A DNA stretch of 64,000 nucleotides, taken from positions 1-64,000 of the forward strand of contig JBCBZG010000022.1 of assembly GCA_039815465.1 (NCBI GenBank), written 5' to 3'. Shown here piece after piece: positions 16,578 to 24,326 of this stretch. The translations under genes were made by a program, and so were the position numbers. The DNA is from Shimia_B sp039815465. GTDB lineage: Bacteria; Pseudomonadota; Alphaproteobacteria; Rhodobacterales; Rhodobacteraceae. Numbering within the stretch: position 1 is the stretch's first letter; the number at the start of each line of letters is the position of its first letter. The notes beneath the pieces were generated by a model, which was not told where the DNA came from, did no database searches, and saw only the letters and a program-made list of their open reading frames with translations.

Positions 16578-19553
16578 CTATACAAGTTGGAACTGATATC
16601 GATCATAGGCCGCACCAGGAATGTTCTGGCTTGGCCGGTCGGGATCAATGGCGTTTAAGCGACCCAGATCGCGAAACAGATCATCCTTAATGAATACGCA
16701 GTGGTCCTCGATACTTTGGCCGGTTTTGCGTCTGAAGCCGAGGTTTCTGCCAAGGTCCTGGTAGATCATATCTCGATACGCGACCTTCACGACCGAAGGC
16801 AGGTCGATATAGGTGCCCAAAGCAATCAGACCGGCAAACTGCTCCACCGACGGGTATGTCACGATAGTGCCAATCCGTTGTCCTGCGAGATCGTTCCGTC
16901 CTCTTACACCGGCATGGGAACTGGTCTGTTGATCGAATGATGGGTCAATTCCTTGAAGGTGGTTGCTGATCACAAAGTCGAATCCGGCGTTCCGCAGGAG
17001 ATCATCTGCCAGCGTGACCACATTCGGCTTCTCGTCGGAGTATGGATCAGGACCCCGGGGGCTCCTTGATTCCTCAGTAAACATCAGCGGAACGATGTCT
17101 TGGCTAAGGTATGGAGCCACCGACAGGTTGATGATCCTTGTGCCGGACATCGTTGCTTCACTTCGTTTGAGATGCTCCATCACAAGACGTGGTAGGTCTT
17201 CGGCAGTTATCACCACCATGGGGCACTGCCGCTTTGTTAACCACCGACGGGGGATACAGAAATAGGCTTCGCCGTGGCAGCCATTGTAGATATTTTTGTC
17301 GGCAGAACCTTTACCAAAGTGGAATACGTCCGTGTTCAGGACAACTCGATGTTGCTGGCCTGGATTAGATCGGATCAAGCCGTCAACGGATTCAAAATCG
17401 ACCGATCCGGCCCGAGACTGGGCGGATACTTCAGCGTCGAAAGCCGCAACACGACCCGCTAGGGGTGCCTCCGTCCATTCCTTGCCGGTATCGGCCCTTA
17501 CACGGCTGGCCACTTTCTGGGCAAATACGACCTGCCATTCCTTAACAACATCGATCAAGTCGTTGGCAGTAACTTCATCGTAGACACAGCGCCACGGAGC
17601 CATTTGGTTGCGATATATCTGGACCGTATCTGGATCGAATGCGTCCGAGAACTCTGGGTGAAGGAACGCTCGATTAAAAAAGGATGTGTCCCAGTTCTGG
17701 AATAGTGCGTGAACCATAAAGACTGTTGCATTGGGATTAAAGGCCACTGCACCCGTGCTTGGAAGCCGCCACGCATCATCGCGGTATACTCTCATCTTCG
17801 CATAAACGTCGGGCTGGAGATGCATCACGGCTTCGAGGCGACATCGATATCCACGCCGACCGGCCTCTTCCGTAGAAATTCTTTGGGTGATCCCCAAGTC
17901 CGCGCAGGCTGCGGAGTAAAGGTCGGAGACGGACCTCAGAACCACGGCGGAGTTCGGTTTCTCGGCGATGTCGTCGAGTTCAACGCGCTTATCTTTGATC
18001 GCCGCATAATCAGCAAAAGTGTAGACCAGCAAGCCTCTCACCCACGCGGGCTCGACCCCAGCCATTCTAGCAGAATCATAACGGGCAGCGTCTTCGTCCC
18101 TACGTTCATCTGGGGTCCATTCGAACAGTGCATGTGTTTTGCCGCTACCCTCGGGTGCCTGCACAAATGACAATCCATCCTTCCAGACTGACTCTCTAAA
18201 CACCTGCCGGGCACGAGCCTGGGTTGTTTTGGTATTGGACGCCCGCGTCATAAACCGACCTACAGGCCCCCTTAGCCGGTGGCGGAAGTCGAAGCCTCGT
18301 TCAACCTGAACATTGGAGTCCTCGGGCACGATCAGTTGCAGGGTCTCATCGAGTGTTAGATCACCGGGCAGGAAGAGCGCCGATTTTGGTGCTCCACGAC
18401 CTGCGGGGAGCAAGCGCCTGTAATCACCACGCATGTAGGAATTCGGGTGAGTATCAGCCGCGTCGTTCTTGAAGAAAACTTCGTTGTGCTCCCCGTTGTA
18501 GGATAACGAAACTGGCTTCGGATACTCGCCCCACGCACCACGAAGGTAGTCTGCCAGGCTAGCAAGCAACTCTGGCTCGCCGTCTTTCGCAATCCTGGAA
18601 TTGCTTGGCTTGCTTCGGCCCTTTGGTGTTGCTTTGTAAAGCTCATTCGCTGCTTCGACGGTCGCGAACGTTCTTACGGAAGCCCTAGGAAATGCTCGGC
18701 GTGAGACGTGTTCCTGAACGACGATTTGAGGGAAGCTGTCGCCTGTTTTGAAGCCATGCAGGTTTGGTTCGCCTTGGTAGTAGCGAGTTCCGTTAGGCAT
18801 ACGACGCTTCTGAACGTAGCTGCTAAGGCGAGCGTCAAACACAAGCGTTGTGCCCAAAGCAGCGTTGATAACTTTGGCGGCCTCGGCCCAAAGATGCCTA
18901 TGCAGCGGTCCGAGCGCAGCCGGTATCACATCTCCTTGGTAGAGTTCCGGGTGGTGGCGCGTCTTTGCACTCCATTGTGCCTTGTCTAAGTGCTCAATGC
19001 TCCAGAGCGTGTGGATGTGGAGGCTCTTGTTTCCGCTGAAAACTGCACAATACCCACGGTAGTCAGCATACCGTGAGAAGTGCTCGTGAACTGAACCAAA
19101 TTCACAGTTCTCAGGTTTCCCAGAAAACCAGTCCAACTGAGCTTCGAGTTCCGCTTGGCTCTCAGCATCGACTTCGAAGGTAAGAACCCACCAGCCGTCA
19201 TTGGCAATGCGTTGCGAGGGAGGGGTGCCTCCCGAATGCTGCCCGGGTATCCTTTTGCCTTGATCGACCTTTGCCAGCCCCAAAGGGTTGGTGAACAGCC
19301 CGGCAGCAAGCTGAGCCAGAAGCACGTCGTCGTCATGGTCGTCTAGAATTCGATCAGTTTGTTTCTCAAGAAAACTGCTTTCAGCGGTTCTGAAGATATG
19401 CGGAAGATGCTTGGCGGAGCCATCGAGATAAGCCTCAAGCGCCGGTAGGATGTAGCACTCCGCGAATTTATTGCTTTCTCGCTCAAGGGCTCGTTGAAGT
19501 TGGCGCTTGTGTTTGGAGCTAAGCGAAAGCTCTTGGACTGTTTTGCTGACCAT
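16578..19553 (-). CDS. primase-helicase fusion (AEP-like primase plus P-loop helicase)
   Basis: The 991-residue protein has archaeo-eukaryotic-primase features. There is a strand ending FEVDAE (acidic metal site at about E127/D129), SGNKSLHIH (about 173-181), the sGxKSxHIH motif that binds nucleotide, and FDARLSSYVQKRRMPNG (about 239-255) as the third motif. A second half carries Walker A APEGSGKTHALFEW (466-479) and a Walker B-like RCVYDEVTAND (about 655-665), consistent with an SF2-type helicase or ATPase. Such fusions replicate plasmids, phages and satellites. The start at ATG 19553 is chosen for GGAG seven bases before; TTG 19565 and ATG 19559 are alternatives. It is divergent from a ribbon-helix-helix gene. 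The exact family is not named here. Confidence 0.7.
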   Translation of the reverse strand: MVSKTVQELSLSSKHKRQLQRALERESNKFAECYILPALEAYLDGSAKHLPHIFRTAESSFLEKQTDRILDDHDDDVLLAQLAAGLFTNPLGLAKVDQGKRIPGQHSGGTPPSQRIANDGWWVLTFEVDAESQAELEAQLDWFSGKPENCEFGSVHEHFSRYADYRGYCAVFSGNKSLHIHTLWSIEHLDKAQWSAKTRHHPELYQGDVIPAALGPLHRHLWAEAAKVINAALGTTLVFDARLSSYVQKRRMPNGTRYYQGEPNLHGFKTGDSFPQIVVQEHVSRRAFPRASVRTFATVEAANELYKATPKGRSKPSNSRIAKDGEPELLASLADYLRGAWGEYPKPVSLSYNGEHNEVFFKNDAADTHPNSYMRGDYRRLLPAGRGAPKSALFLPGDLTLDETLQLIVPEDSNVQVERGFDFRHRLRGPVGRFMTRASNTKTTQARARQVFRESVWKDGLSFVQAPEGSGKTHALFEWTPDERRDEDAARYDSARMAGVEPAWVRGLLVYTFADYAAIKDKRVELDDIAEKPNSAVVLRSVSDLYSAACADLGITQRISTEEAGRRGYRCRLEAVMHLQPDVYAKMRVYRDDAWRLPSTGAVAFNPNATVFMVHALFQNWDTSFFNRAFLHPEFSDAFDPDTVQIYRNQMAPWRCVYDEVTANDLIDVVKEWQVVFAQKVASRVRADTGKEWTEAPLAGRVAAFDAEVSAQSRAGSVDFESVDGLIRSNPGQQHRVVLNTDVFHFGKGSADKNIYNGCHGEAYFCIPRRWLTKRQCPMVVITAEDLPRLVMEHLKRSEATMSGTRIINLSVAPYLSQDIVPLMFTEESRSPRGPDPYSDEKPNVVTLADDLLRNAGFDFVISNHLQGIDPSFDQQTSSHAGVRGRNDLAGQRIGTIVTYPSVEQFAGLIALGTYIDLPSVVKVAYRDMIYQDLGRNLGFRRKTGQSIEDHCVFIKDDLFRDLGRLNAIDPDRPSQNIPGAAYDRYQFQLV

Positions 19554-19663
19554 CTTCATCTCCAACCAGCTTTTCCACTATTTACGCTGTCAGACAATTT
19601 GGCGGACATACTCGGGTTTTGCCCGCTCTCGGTAAATATGGGTGAACAACGAGGCAGACCCAA

Positions 19664-19852
19664 ATGACCTACAATCGGACAACCATTCGCAACATCGATC
19701 CCCGTGTGCTGAGGGAAGTTAAACAGATCGTGCAGGCAACACCTGGCGACACAATGGGCGCGTTCTTTACCGATGCCCTCGACCACTACATGAGCGCTCT
19801 TCCGGAATCGAACAAAGGTGAAAACTACTCTTTGTGTGAGCGCGTCGCATAA
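19664..19852 (+). CDS. small ribbon-helix-helix-like protein
   Basis: The 62-residue protein MTYNRTTIRNIDPRVLREVK continues with a DTMGAFFTDALDHYMSAL helix. This fits a short beta strand followed by two helices, as in CopG/Arc ribbon-helix-helix DNA-binding proteins. GAGGCAGACCCAA before ATG 19664 provides a ribosome-binding site. It is divergent from the primase-helicase gene, sharing about 110 bases of promoter, and probably controls that gene or copy number. The assignment is by pattern. Confidence 0.6.
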   Translation: MTYNRTTIRNIDPRVLREVKQIVQATPGDTMGAFFTDALDHYMSALPESNKGENYSLCERVA

Positions 19853-19904
19853 AGACGAGTTGAACTGCCTTCGTTTGAAAAAACCGGTTGAACTGTTTTG
19901 GATT

Positions 19905-19976
19905 TGAATAGGCCCAGCGGAGCCTTCGCTTCTAGATTCCCGAAGTCAAGACAAGGCTCACATTGAAACCTATTCA
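19905..19976. other. 72-nt nested stem structure between convergent genes
   Basis: TGAATAGG (19905-19912) pairs perfectly with CCTATTCA (19969-19976). Inside, GAGCCTT (19920-19926) pairs perfectly with AAGGCTC (19953-19959), and CTTC (19929-19932) with GAAG (19942-19945). The element lies between the convergent ribbon-helix-helix gene and the HTH-methyltransferase gene. It lacks a T tract and tRNA signatures. It could be a structured RNA, a bidirectional attenuator or a DNA site. Confidence 0.4.
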
Positions 19977-20000
19977 GAACCCTCTGGTGGAGTATGAACT

Positions 20001-20882
20001 CTACGTCTCGTATGGACCCAACCATCCCACCCGTGCCCTTCCATCGTAGCCCCGCTTCAAATGAACTGCCACGATCTGGAAGCCACCTTGGGGCCACTCC
20101 ATTGGTGTTTCCAACATCAAGAGTTCTCGCAGTCCAAACCCTGCGTCGCGAACGTCGCGGACCCGTGCTTTGCCGCTAAAGTGGACAAGTGGGATCACCC
20201 AGACGATGTTGATAGCGAGGCCCATGGCGTGAATGTTGAACGCACGGAACTCGCTCCACGGCGGGTTGCTGATGATCCAGTCTACCGGCTTAGCCCAGTC
20301 GAAGAAGTCTCGCCCTTCACTGATCTCGCACCATTTGGCGTCTGAGCCCTCGGGGAAGGCGTCCAGGAAACTGCCGCCACCTTTGCAGGGCTCCAGAATA
20401 GTTCCTTTAGGCGCGAAGTGCTCGACTACTCGTCGGGCCATTTCCTGGGGCGTGTAAACAACATCAAGCCCGGGTGAACTGCGGGTCGGAACGGCTCGTC
20501 TGTTCTTGGGAACGACCTTTGGTCTTACCCGAAGTTCCTCCAGCACAGCGTCAAGCGTGAGCATTCGTCCCCGGCTTTGGTTCTCAAGTGCGATGATTGT
20601 TCGTGATGAACATCCGACACGGGCAGCCAACGACTGCTGTGTGAGTTGCCGATGCAGCCGCCTTTCCCTGATCATGGTTCCGAGGGATTGCCCGAGTTGG
20701 AACTGCGGCCAGGTCAATCTGCATCGTAGCGCCGTTAGAACCTTGTCCATGGTGGCGAGCGTGGCTGTGCCTCCCTCGACGCTCGCGATGCTATCCGGAT
20801 TGATCGCCGCTAACCGTGCAGTCTCCACCGCTAATCGTCCCTGACGGATGCGTTCGTTTCGCAGCAGTTCGCCGATTGTCAT
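20001..20882 (-). CDS. double-HTH/adenine DNA methyltransferase fusion
   Basis: The 293-residue protein begins with two XRE-type HTH domains: MTIGELLRNERIRQGRLAVE onward (about 1-58), and LGTMIRERRLHRQLTQQSLA with ARVGCSSRTIIALENQSRGR (about 68-115). A basic linker (PKVVPKNRRAVPTRSS) follows. Next is a methyltransferase core with VVYTPQEMARRVVEHF, motif I GTILEPCKGGGSFLDAF (about 154-170) and motif IV WIISNPPWSEF (about 203-213), typical of N6-adenine methyltransferases. The HTH half probably lets the enzyme control its own promoter, where a 26-bp near-palindrome lies. The methyltransferase part is short, so target recognition may depend on the HTH part. It is divergent from a serine recombinase gene. 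Confidence 0.75.
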   Translation of the reverse strand: MTIGELLRNERIRQGRLAVETARLAAINPDSIASVEGGTATLATMDKVLTALRCRLTWPQFQLGQSLGTMIRERRLHRQLTQQSLAARVGCSSRTIIALENQSRGRMLTLDAVLEELRVRPKVVPKNRRAVPTRSSPGLDVVYTPQEMARRVVEHFAPKGTILEPCKGGGSFLDAFPEGSDAKWCEISEGRDFFDWAKPVDWIISNPPWSEFRAFNIHAMGLAINIVWVIPLVHFSGKARVRDVRDAGFGLRELLMLETPMEWPQGGFQIVAVHLKRGYDGRARVGWLGPYET

Positions 20883-20936
20883 ATGAGAGCTTCTGGGTCA
20901 AGCATTCCCAAAAAGTTGCACTCAAAGCATGTCCAC

Positions 20937-20987
20937 GGTCAACAGCGGGCACGCCTTCTGTGTCAACAAGGGTATACCGTTGTTGAC
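20937..20987. promoter_or_regulatory. operator candidate: 26-bp near-perfect palindrome plus half site
   Basis: Bases 20962-20987 read GTCAACAAG/GGTATACC/GTTGTTGAC, a palindrome with only two unpaired positions. A further half site GTCAACA lies at 20938-20944. It sits 80 bases upstream of the HTH-methyltransferase start and faces the recombinase promoter, so it is a likely binding site for the HTH domains. Confidence 0.55.
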
Positions 20988-21012
20988 CGATCACGGACTC
21001 GGAAATTGATAC

Positions 21013-21066
21013 TTACCAAGGTAATCTAGGGTGGCAATTTGCTCAAATTACCAATACTCAGATTAC
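21013..21066. repeat. cluster of inverted repeats, possible res/crossover site
   Basis: TTACCAAGGTAA (21013-21024) is a perfect palindrome. GTAATCT (21021-21027) and AGATTAC (21060-21066) form an inverted repeat, and AATTT-GCTC-AAATT lies between them. Repeats like this directly upstream of a resolvase-type gene often form its res or inversion site. Confidence 0.4.
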
Positions 21067-21094
21067 AGGGCCTTTAATCACATAGGAGAGTGTC

Positions 21095-21727
21095 ATCACA
21101 TCCATCTTCTACGGCAGGACTTCTACCGCCGAGCAGTCCATTGACCACCAAGTTGAACAAGCTCGTAAAGCTGGTTTCGACATCGATGAAGTTCTGTGTG
21201 ACCCCGGAGTGTCCGGCGTCCAGCATAAGCTAAGCGAGCGGCCTCAAGGCAAACGGCTCTTCGACAAGCTCAGGCGTGGCGACCAATTGACAGTTCGATG
21301 GCTAGATCGACTTGGACGTGACTACCAGGACGTTACCGACACTGTGCGGACGTTCATTAGAATGGGCGTGAAGGTGAGGACGGTCATAAATCAGATGGAG
21401 TTTGACGGCTCCACAACCGATCCGGTTCAGATGGCTGTGCGAGACGCCTTGATCGGGTTTCTAGCAGCAACCGCCCAGGCGCAGGCCGAGGCGACAAAGT
21501 TTGCCCAACGGGCTGGCATCGATGCTGCTAAGCAGAACCCACAAAAATACCTCGGGAGAAAACCGAGCTTTAGCCGGGATCAAGTTGAGCAGATCACGGG
21601 AATGTTTTCCCAGGGTTTAAGTGCCGCAGAGATTGCACGTAGTGTAGGGGTGAACCGGCATGTTGTAATGCGGGTCCGAAACAGCCCTTCGAGTGTTGAG
21701 ACTGCCTTGTTGCGCTGGGGGATGTAA
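21095..21727 (+). CDS. small serine recombinase (resolvase/invertase), start codon apparently ATC
   Basis: The frame from 21095 reads (I)TSIFYGRTSTAEQSIDHQVE and continues through GVSGVQHKLSERPQGKRLFD, VRWLDRLGRDYQDV and a C-terminal HTH (FSQGLSAAEIARSVGVNRHV). That is a complete resolvase/invertase of 210 residues with its catalytic Ser in YGRTST. The codon at the natural start is ATC, where relatives have ATG, and AGGAG lies six bases before it. A TAG closes the frame just upstream, and the next possible start is GTG 21209, which would remove the catalytic Ser. The gene is either silenced by a point change or uses a rare ATC start. Confidence 0.7.
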   Translation: MTSIFYGRTSTAEQSIDHQVEQARKAGFDIDEVLCDPGVSGVQHKLSERPQGKRLFDKLRRGDQLTVRWLDRLGRDYQDVTDTVRTFIRMGVKVRTVINQMEFDGSTTDPVQMAVRDALIGFLAATAQAQAEATKFAQRAGIDAAKQNPQKYLGRKPSFSRDQVEQITGMFSQGLSAAEIARSVGVNRHVVMRVRNSPSSVETALLRWGM

Positions 21728-21749
21728 GCCCGCTCCGGGTCACCGCCTA

Positions 21750-22430
21750 CTATTCGTCAAAGTAGGCGCGATGCGTGGTGTAAATTGCCTCGATAGTGGG
21801 CGTGAGCCGACTAAGGTGCAGCCGCAAAGTTTTGTCAGCATTAGTCGCGTCGCCCCCCATAATCGCTTCAAGCAGGCGTTTGTGGTCGTTGTAGAGGACT
21901 TCCATTGCCTCCTTGCTGGTGAGCGCCAGCATGCAGAGCCGATCAACCTGCGCTTTGTTGGCGGCAATCAGATCAAACGCAAACCCTTGCTTCGCGGAAT
22001 GACAGAGCAATCTGTGAAACTCGTAGTCCAACTCGTGGAACCGGTCTGCTTCACTTGATGAAATCGCATCGGTCTGCGCTTTCATGTTCGCCTTGAGCAT
22101 GGGATCAACTGACGTGTCGCGATCTGCGGAGGCTGCCCGCACAACCTCAAGTTCGATGGCGGAACGCACGAAACGGGCGTTCGCGATCAACTCTCTTGAA
22201 AATGGACGGACCACCGTCGCCCGTTGTGGGCGAACTAACAAGAGGTTGAGCCCGGCCAGCCGCGTGAACGCTTCACGCACCGGTTGCCGCGAATAGCCGA
22301 ATGCCTTTGCGATCTCTGACTCGGAAATCTTGGTGCCGGGAAGAAGCTCTAGCTTCGTAATCTGGTCAAAGAGTTGCTCAAAGACCAGATCGCTGCCGGT
22401 TGTCCGCTCCAGTGTGCCAATTTCTGCCAT
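21750..22430 (-). CDS. GntR-family (FadR/FCD type) transcriptional regulator
   Basis: The 226-residue protein has an N-terminal winged helix (VFEQLFDQITKLELLPGTKI, SESEIAKAFGYSRQPVREAF) and an all-helical FCD ligand-binding domain (residues about 90-215) with the metal-binding pattern DYEFHRLLCHSA and LLEAIM...RLHLSR. It is divergent from the TRAP-KdgF-KdgK operon and probably its repressor, responding to a sugar acid. The divergent spacing is 322 bases. Confidence 0.85.
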   Translation of the reverse strand: MAEIGTLERTTGSDLVFEQLFDQITKLELLPGTKISESEIAKAFGYSRQPVREAFTRLAGLNLLLVRPQRATVVRPFSRELIANARFVRSAIELEVVRAASADRDTSVDPMLKANMKAQTDAISSSEADRFHELDYEFHRLLCHSAKQGFAFDLIAANKAQVDRLCMLALTSKEAMEVLYNDHKRLLEAIMGGDATNADKTLRLHLSRLTPTIEAIYTTHRAYFDE

Positions 22431-22752
22431 GACGTGTGTAATGCCCTTCTATGGTTTGCGAGTTTGGCAGACCGACAACTAGCGTAACAGAAGACAGTTT
22501 GGGTTACTAGGCCGCCAAATTTATTCAATGATCTCAATGAAAAGCTCCCGAATTTGGAGATTTCATTCAGATTAACTGTTGACTAGTATCCAAGTTAGGG
22601 TGTTCATTCCAGACATCAACCAGAGAGTCGCAACTGCGGCTGGCGTCATCAAGAACGGACCCAAGCGGCAGCGCGGGCAAGCTTTCTGGGGATAACAGTT
22701 GGTCGCCAAAGGCCGACACAAAGAATGAAAAAAGCTGATCAGGGAGGACTCG
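22431..22752. promoter_or_regulatory. divergent regulatory region of gntR and the TRAP/uronate operon
   Basis: No gene is seen in these 322 bases. TTGACTAGTATCCAA (22579-22593) is an imperfect palindrome with the TTG...CAA arms often bound by FadR-type regulators. TTGACT in it could serve as a -35 box. A strong ribosome-binding sequence AGGGAGGA precedes dctP. The assignment of the operator is tentative. Confidence 0.4.
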
Positions 22753-23736
22753 ATGATCAACTACACACTCAAGGCTCTGGCCACGTCCGCAATCGTGCTG
22801 GCGGGCGTTTCGGTGGCGCAAGCCGACGTGACGCTGCGCGGTGCGAGCATGTTCGACGAGGACCATTCCTTCACCAAAACCTTGCGTGAATTCGAACGCC
22901 TGGTTGCTGAGAAATATGACGGCGACGTGGAGTTTGATCTGCGCCTGAACGGCGAACTGGGGGTCGAGTCGGACTATGTGACCTACCTCAACCAGGGCGT
23001 CGCGGTGGACTACACAATCCTGGCCCCGTCCAATATGGCGGTGTTCTCCGAGAGCATCCCGTTGATGGACATGCCGTTCCTGTTCCGTGATCTGGAGCAC
23101 TGGGACGCAGTGTTGTCTTCTGACGCCTTCGCCCCGCTGGAGGCGGACCTGCGCGAAGCGGCGGGCATCGTGATCGTGGGCTATCACGGTGGCGGTGTTC
23201 GTAACCTGGCCTCCGCCGAGCCGATCACCAGCATGGAAGAGCTTGCTGGTCACCGGATGCGTGTGATGGGCGCACCGATCCAGGCGCAAACGTTTGACGC
23301 CGTGGGCGCGGCTCCGTCGGCCATCGCCTACAACGAGGTCTACAACGCCATCCAGACCGGGGTCATCGCAGGCTTCGAGAACGAGGCGGCCTCGATCCAA
23401 AACCTGAAGTTCTACGAAGTGGCACCGCACATTTCCCTGACCCAGCACACCATTACGGTGCGCCCCATCGTGATGTCGGCCAAAACGTTCGACGGGTTGT
23501 CCGCCGGTCTTCAGGCCGCGATCATGGAAGCCGGGGCAGAAGCGGGTGCCTTTGGCCGTGCGCTGGAAAGCGGTGCCGACGGCGAAATCCTGAAGGAAAT
23601 GGAAGCCGCTGGTCAGATCGTCATCTCCGACTTTGAAGGCCGTGAACAGATGCTGGAACTGGTGCAACCGGTCCAGGATGCCTACGCGGAAAGCCTGGGC
23701 GCGACCGAGCTTCTGATGAACGTGCGCGGCATGTAA
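22753..23736 (+). CDS. dctP: TRAP transporter substrate-binding protein (DctP family)
   Basis: The 327-residue protein has a Sec signal peptide (MINYTLKALATSAIVLAGVS, cleaved near AQA-D). It has the DctP fold: LRGASMFDEDHSFTKTLREF, then a substrate-carboxylate Arg in GHRMRVMGAPIQAQTFDAVG and the family hallmark AIAYNEVYNAIQTGVIAGFE near residue 195. It captures an organic acid in the periplasm. Its operon partners (KdgF-like cupin, SDR, KdgK) suggest an unsaturated uronate or sugar acid. AGGGAGGA lies 6 bases before ATG. Confidence 0.92.
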   Translation: MINYTLKALATSAIVLAGVSVAQADVTLRGASMFDEDHSFTKTLREFERLVAEKYDGDVEFDLRLNGELGVESDYVTYLNQGVAVDYTILAPSNMAVFSESIPLMDMPFLFRDLEHWDAVLSSDAFAPLEADLREAAGIVIVGYHGGGVRNLASAEPITSMEELAGHRMRVMGAPIQAQTFDAVGAAPSAIAYNEVYNAIQTGVIAGFENEAASIQNLKFYEVAPHISLTQHTITVRPIVMSAKTFDGLSAGLQAAIMEAGAEAGAFGRALESGADGEILKEMEAAGQIVISDFEGREQMLELVQPVQDAYAESLGATELLMNVRGM

Positions 23737-23834
23737 GCTCCTCCCGGCTGGTGGGCGGCAGCGGGATACCGCGCCGCCCATTAGCACACTGAAGACTATC
23801 GCGGCACAACGACCTGCCGCATCTGGGGGGTTCC

Positions 23835-24326
23835 ATGTTTGGCCGACTACTCGACGGGTTCTGCAAGGGCCTGCGCATTCTTCTGGGCGTTTTGATGGGC
23901 GCTCTCGCAATCCCTGTCGCGATGCAGGTTCTCTCCCGCTACACCGGCATCATTCCGTCATACTTATGGACCGAAGAACTCGCGACGTTCCTTTTTGTTT
24001 GGATCGTTATGATCGGATCGGTGGTCGCGGTCTGGGATGGAACCCATTTCGATGTCCGCGTTACCCGAGACGCTACCTCGCCTGTCTTGAAGCTCCTACA
24101 GAATGGCGTTGTCCATTTTGCAATCATGCTCTTCGGCGCATTGTTTCTGATTTACGGCTTTGAATACGCTGAATTTGGCGGCAAGCAGCGGTCGGTGATG
24201 ATGCGGGCCAATCTGATGATCACGCATATCTCTGTGCCGATTGCGGGCGGGTTCTGGATGCTGCTGTCGGGGTATCGGTTGGCCCAGGAAGTTGCCCTGT
24301 TTCGGGGCCGCGAGGGGGCCGTCTGA
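23835..24326 (+). CDS. dctQ: TRAP transporter small membrane subunit (DctQ family)
   Basis: The 163-residue protein has four hydrophobic helices and the DctQ signature region with YLWTEELATFLFVWIVMIGS near residues 41-60, an E-E-x-A-x-F-L-F-V-W motif. It pairs with the large subunit, whose ATG overlaps its stop (TGATG). It is required for sodium-coupled uptake with DctP and DctM. The gene follows dctP by 98 bases. Confidence 0.9.
   Translation: MFGRLLDGFCKGLRILLGVLMGALAIPVAMQVLSRYTGIIPSYLWTEELATFLFVWIVMIGSVVAVWDGTHFDVRVTRDATSPVLKLLQNGVVHFAIMLFGALFLIYGFEYAEFGGKQRSVMMRANLMITHISVPIAGGFWMLLSGYRLAQEVALFRGREGAV

Noticed and set aside
19905..19976. 72-nt cloverleaf-like structure considered as a tRNA
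   Set aside because: There is no T-loop TTCGA/TTCAA signature, no proper anticodon arm and no CCA. Only the outer length resembles a tRNA.
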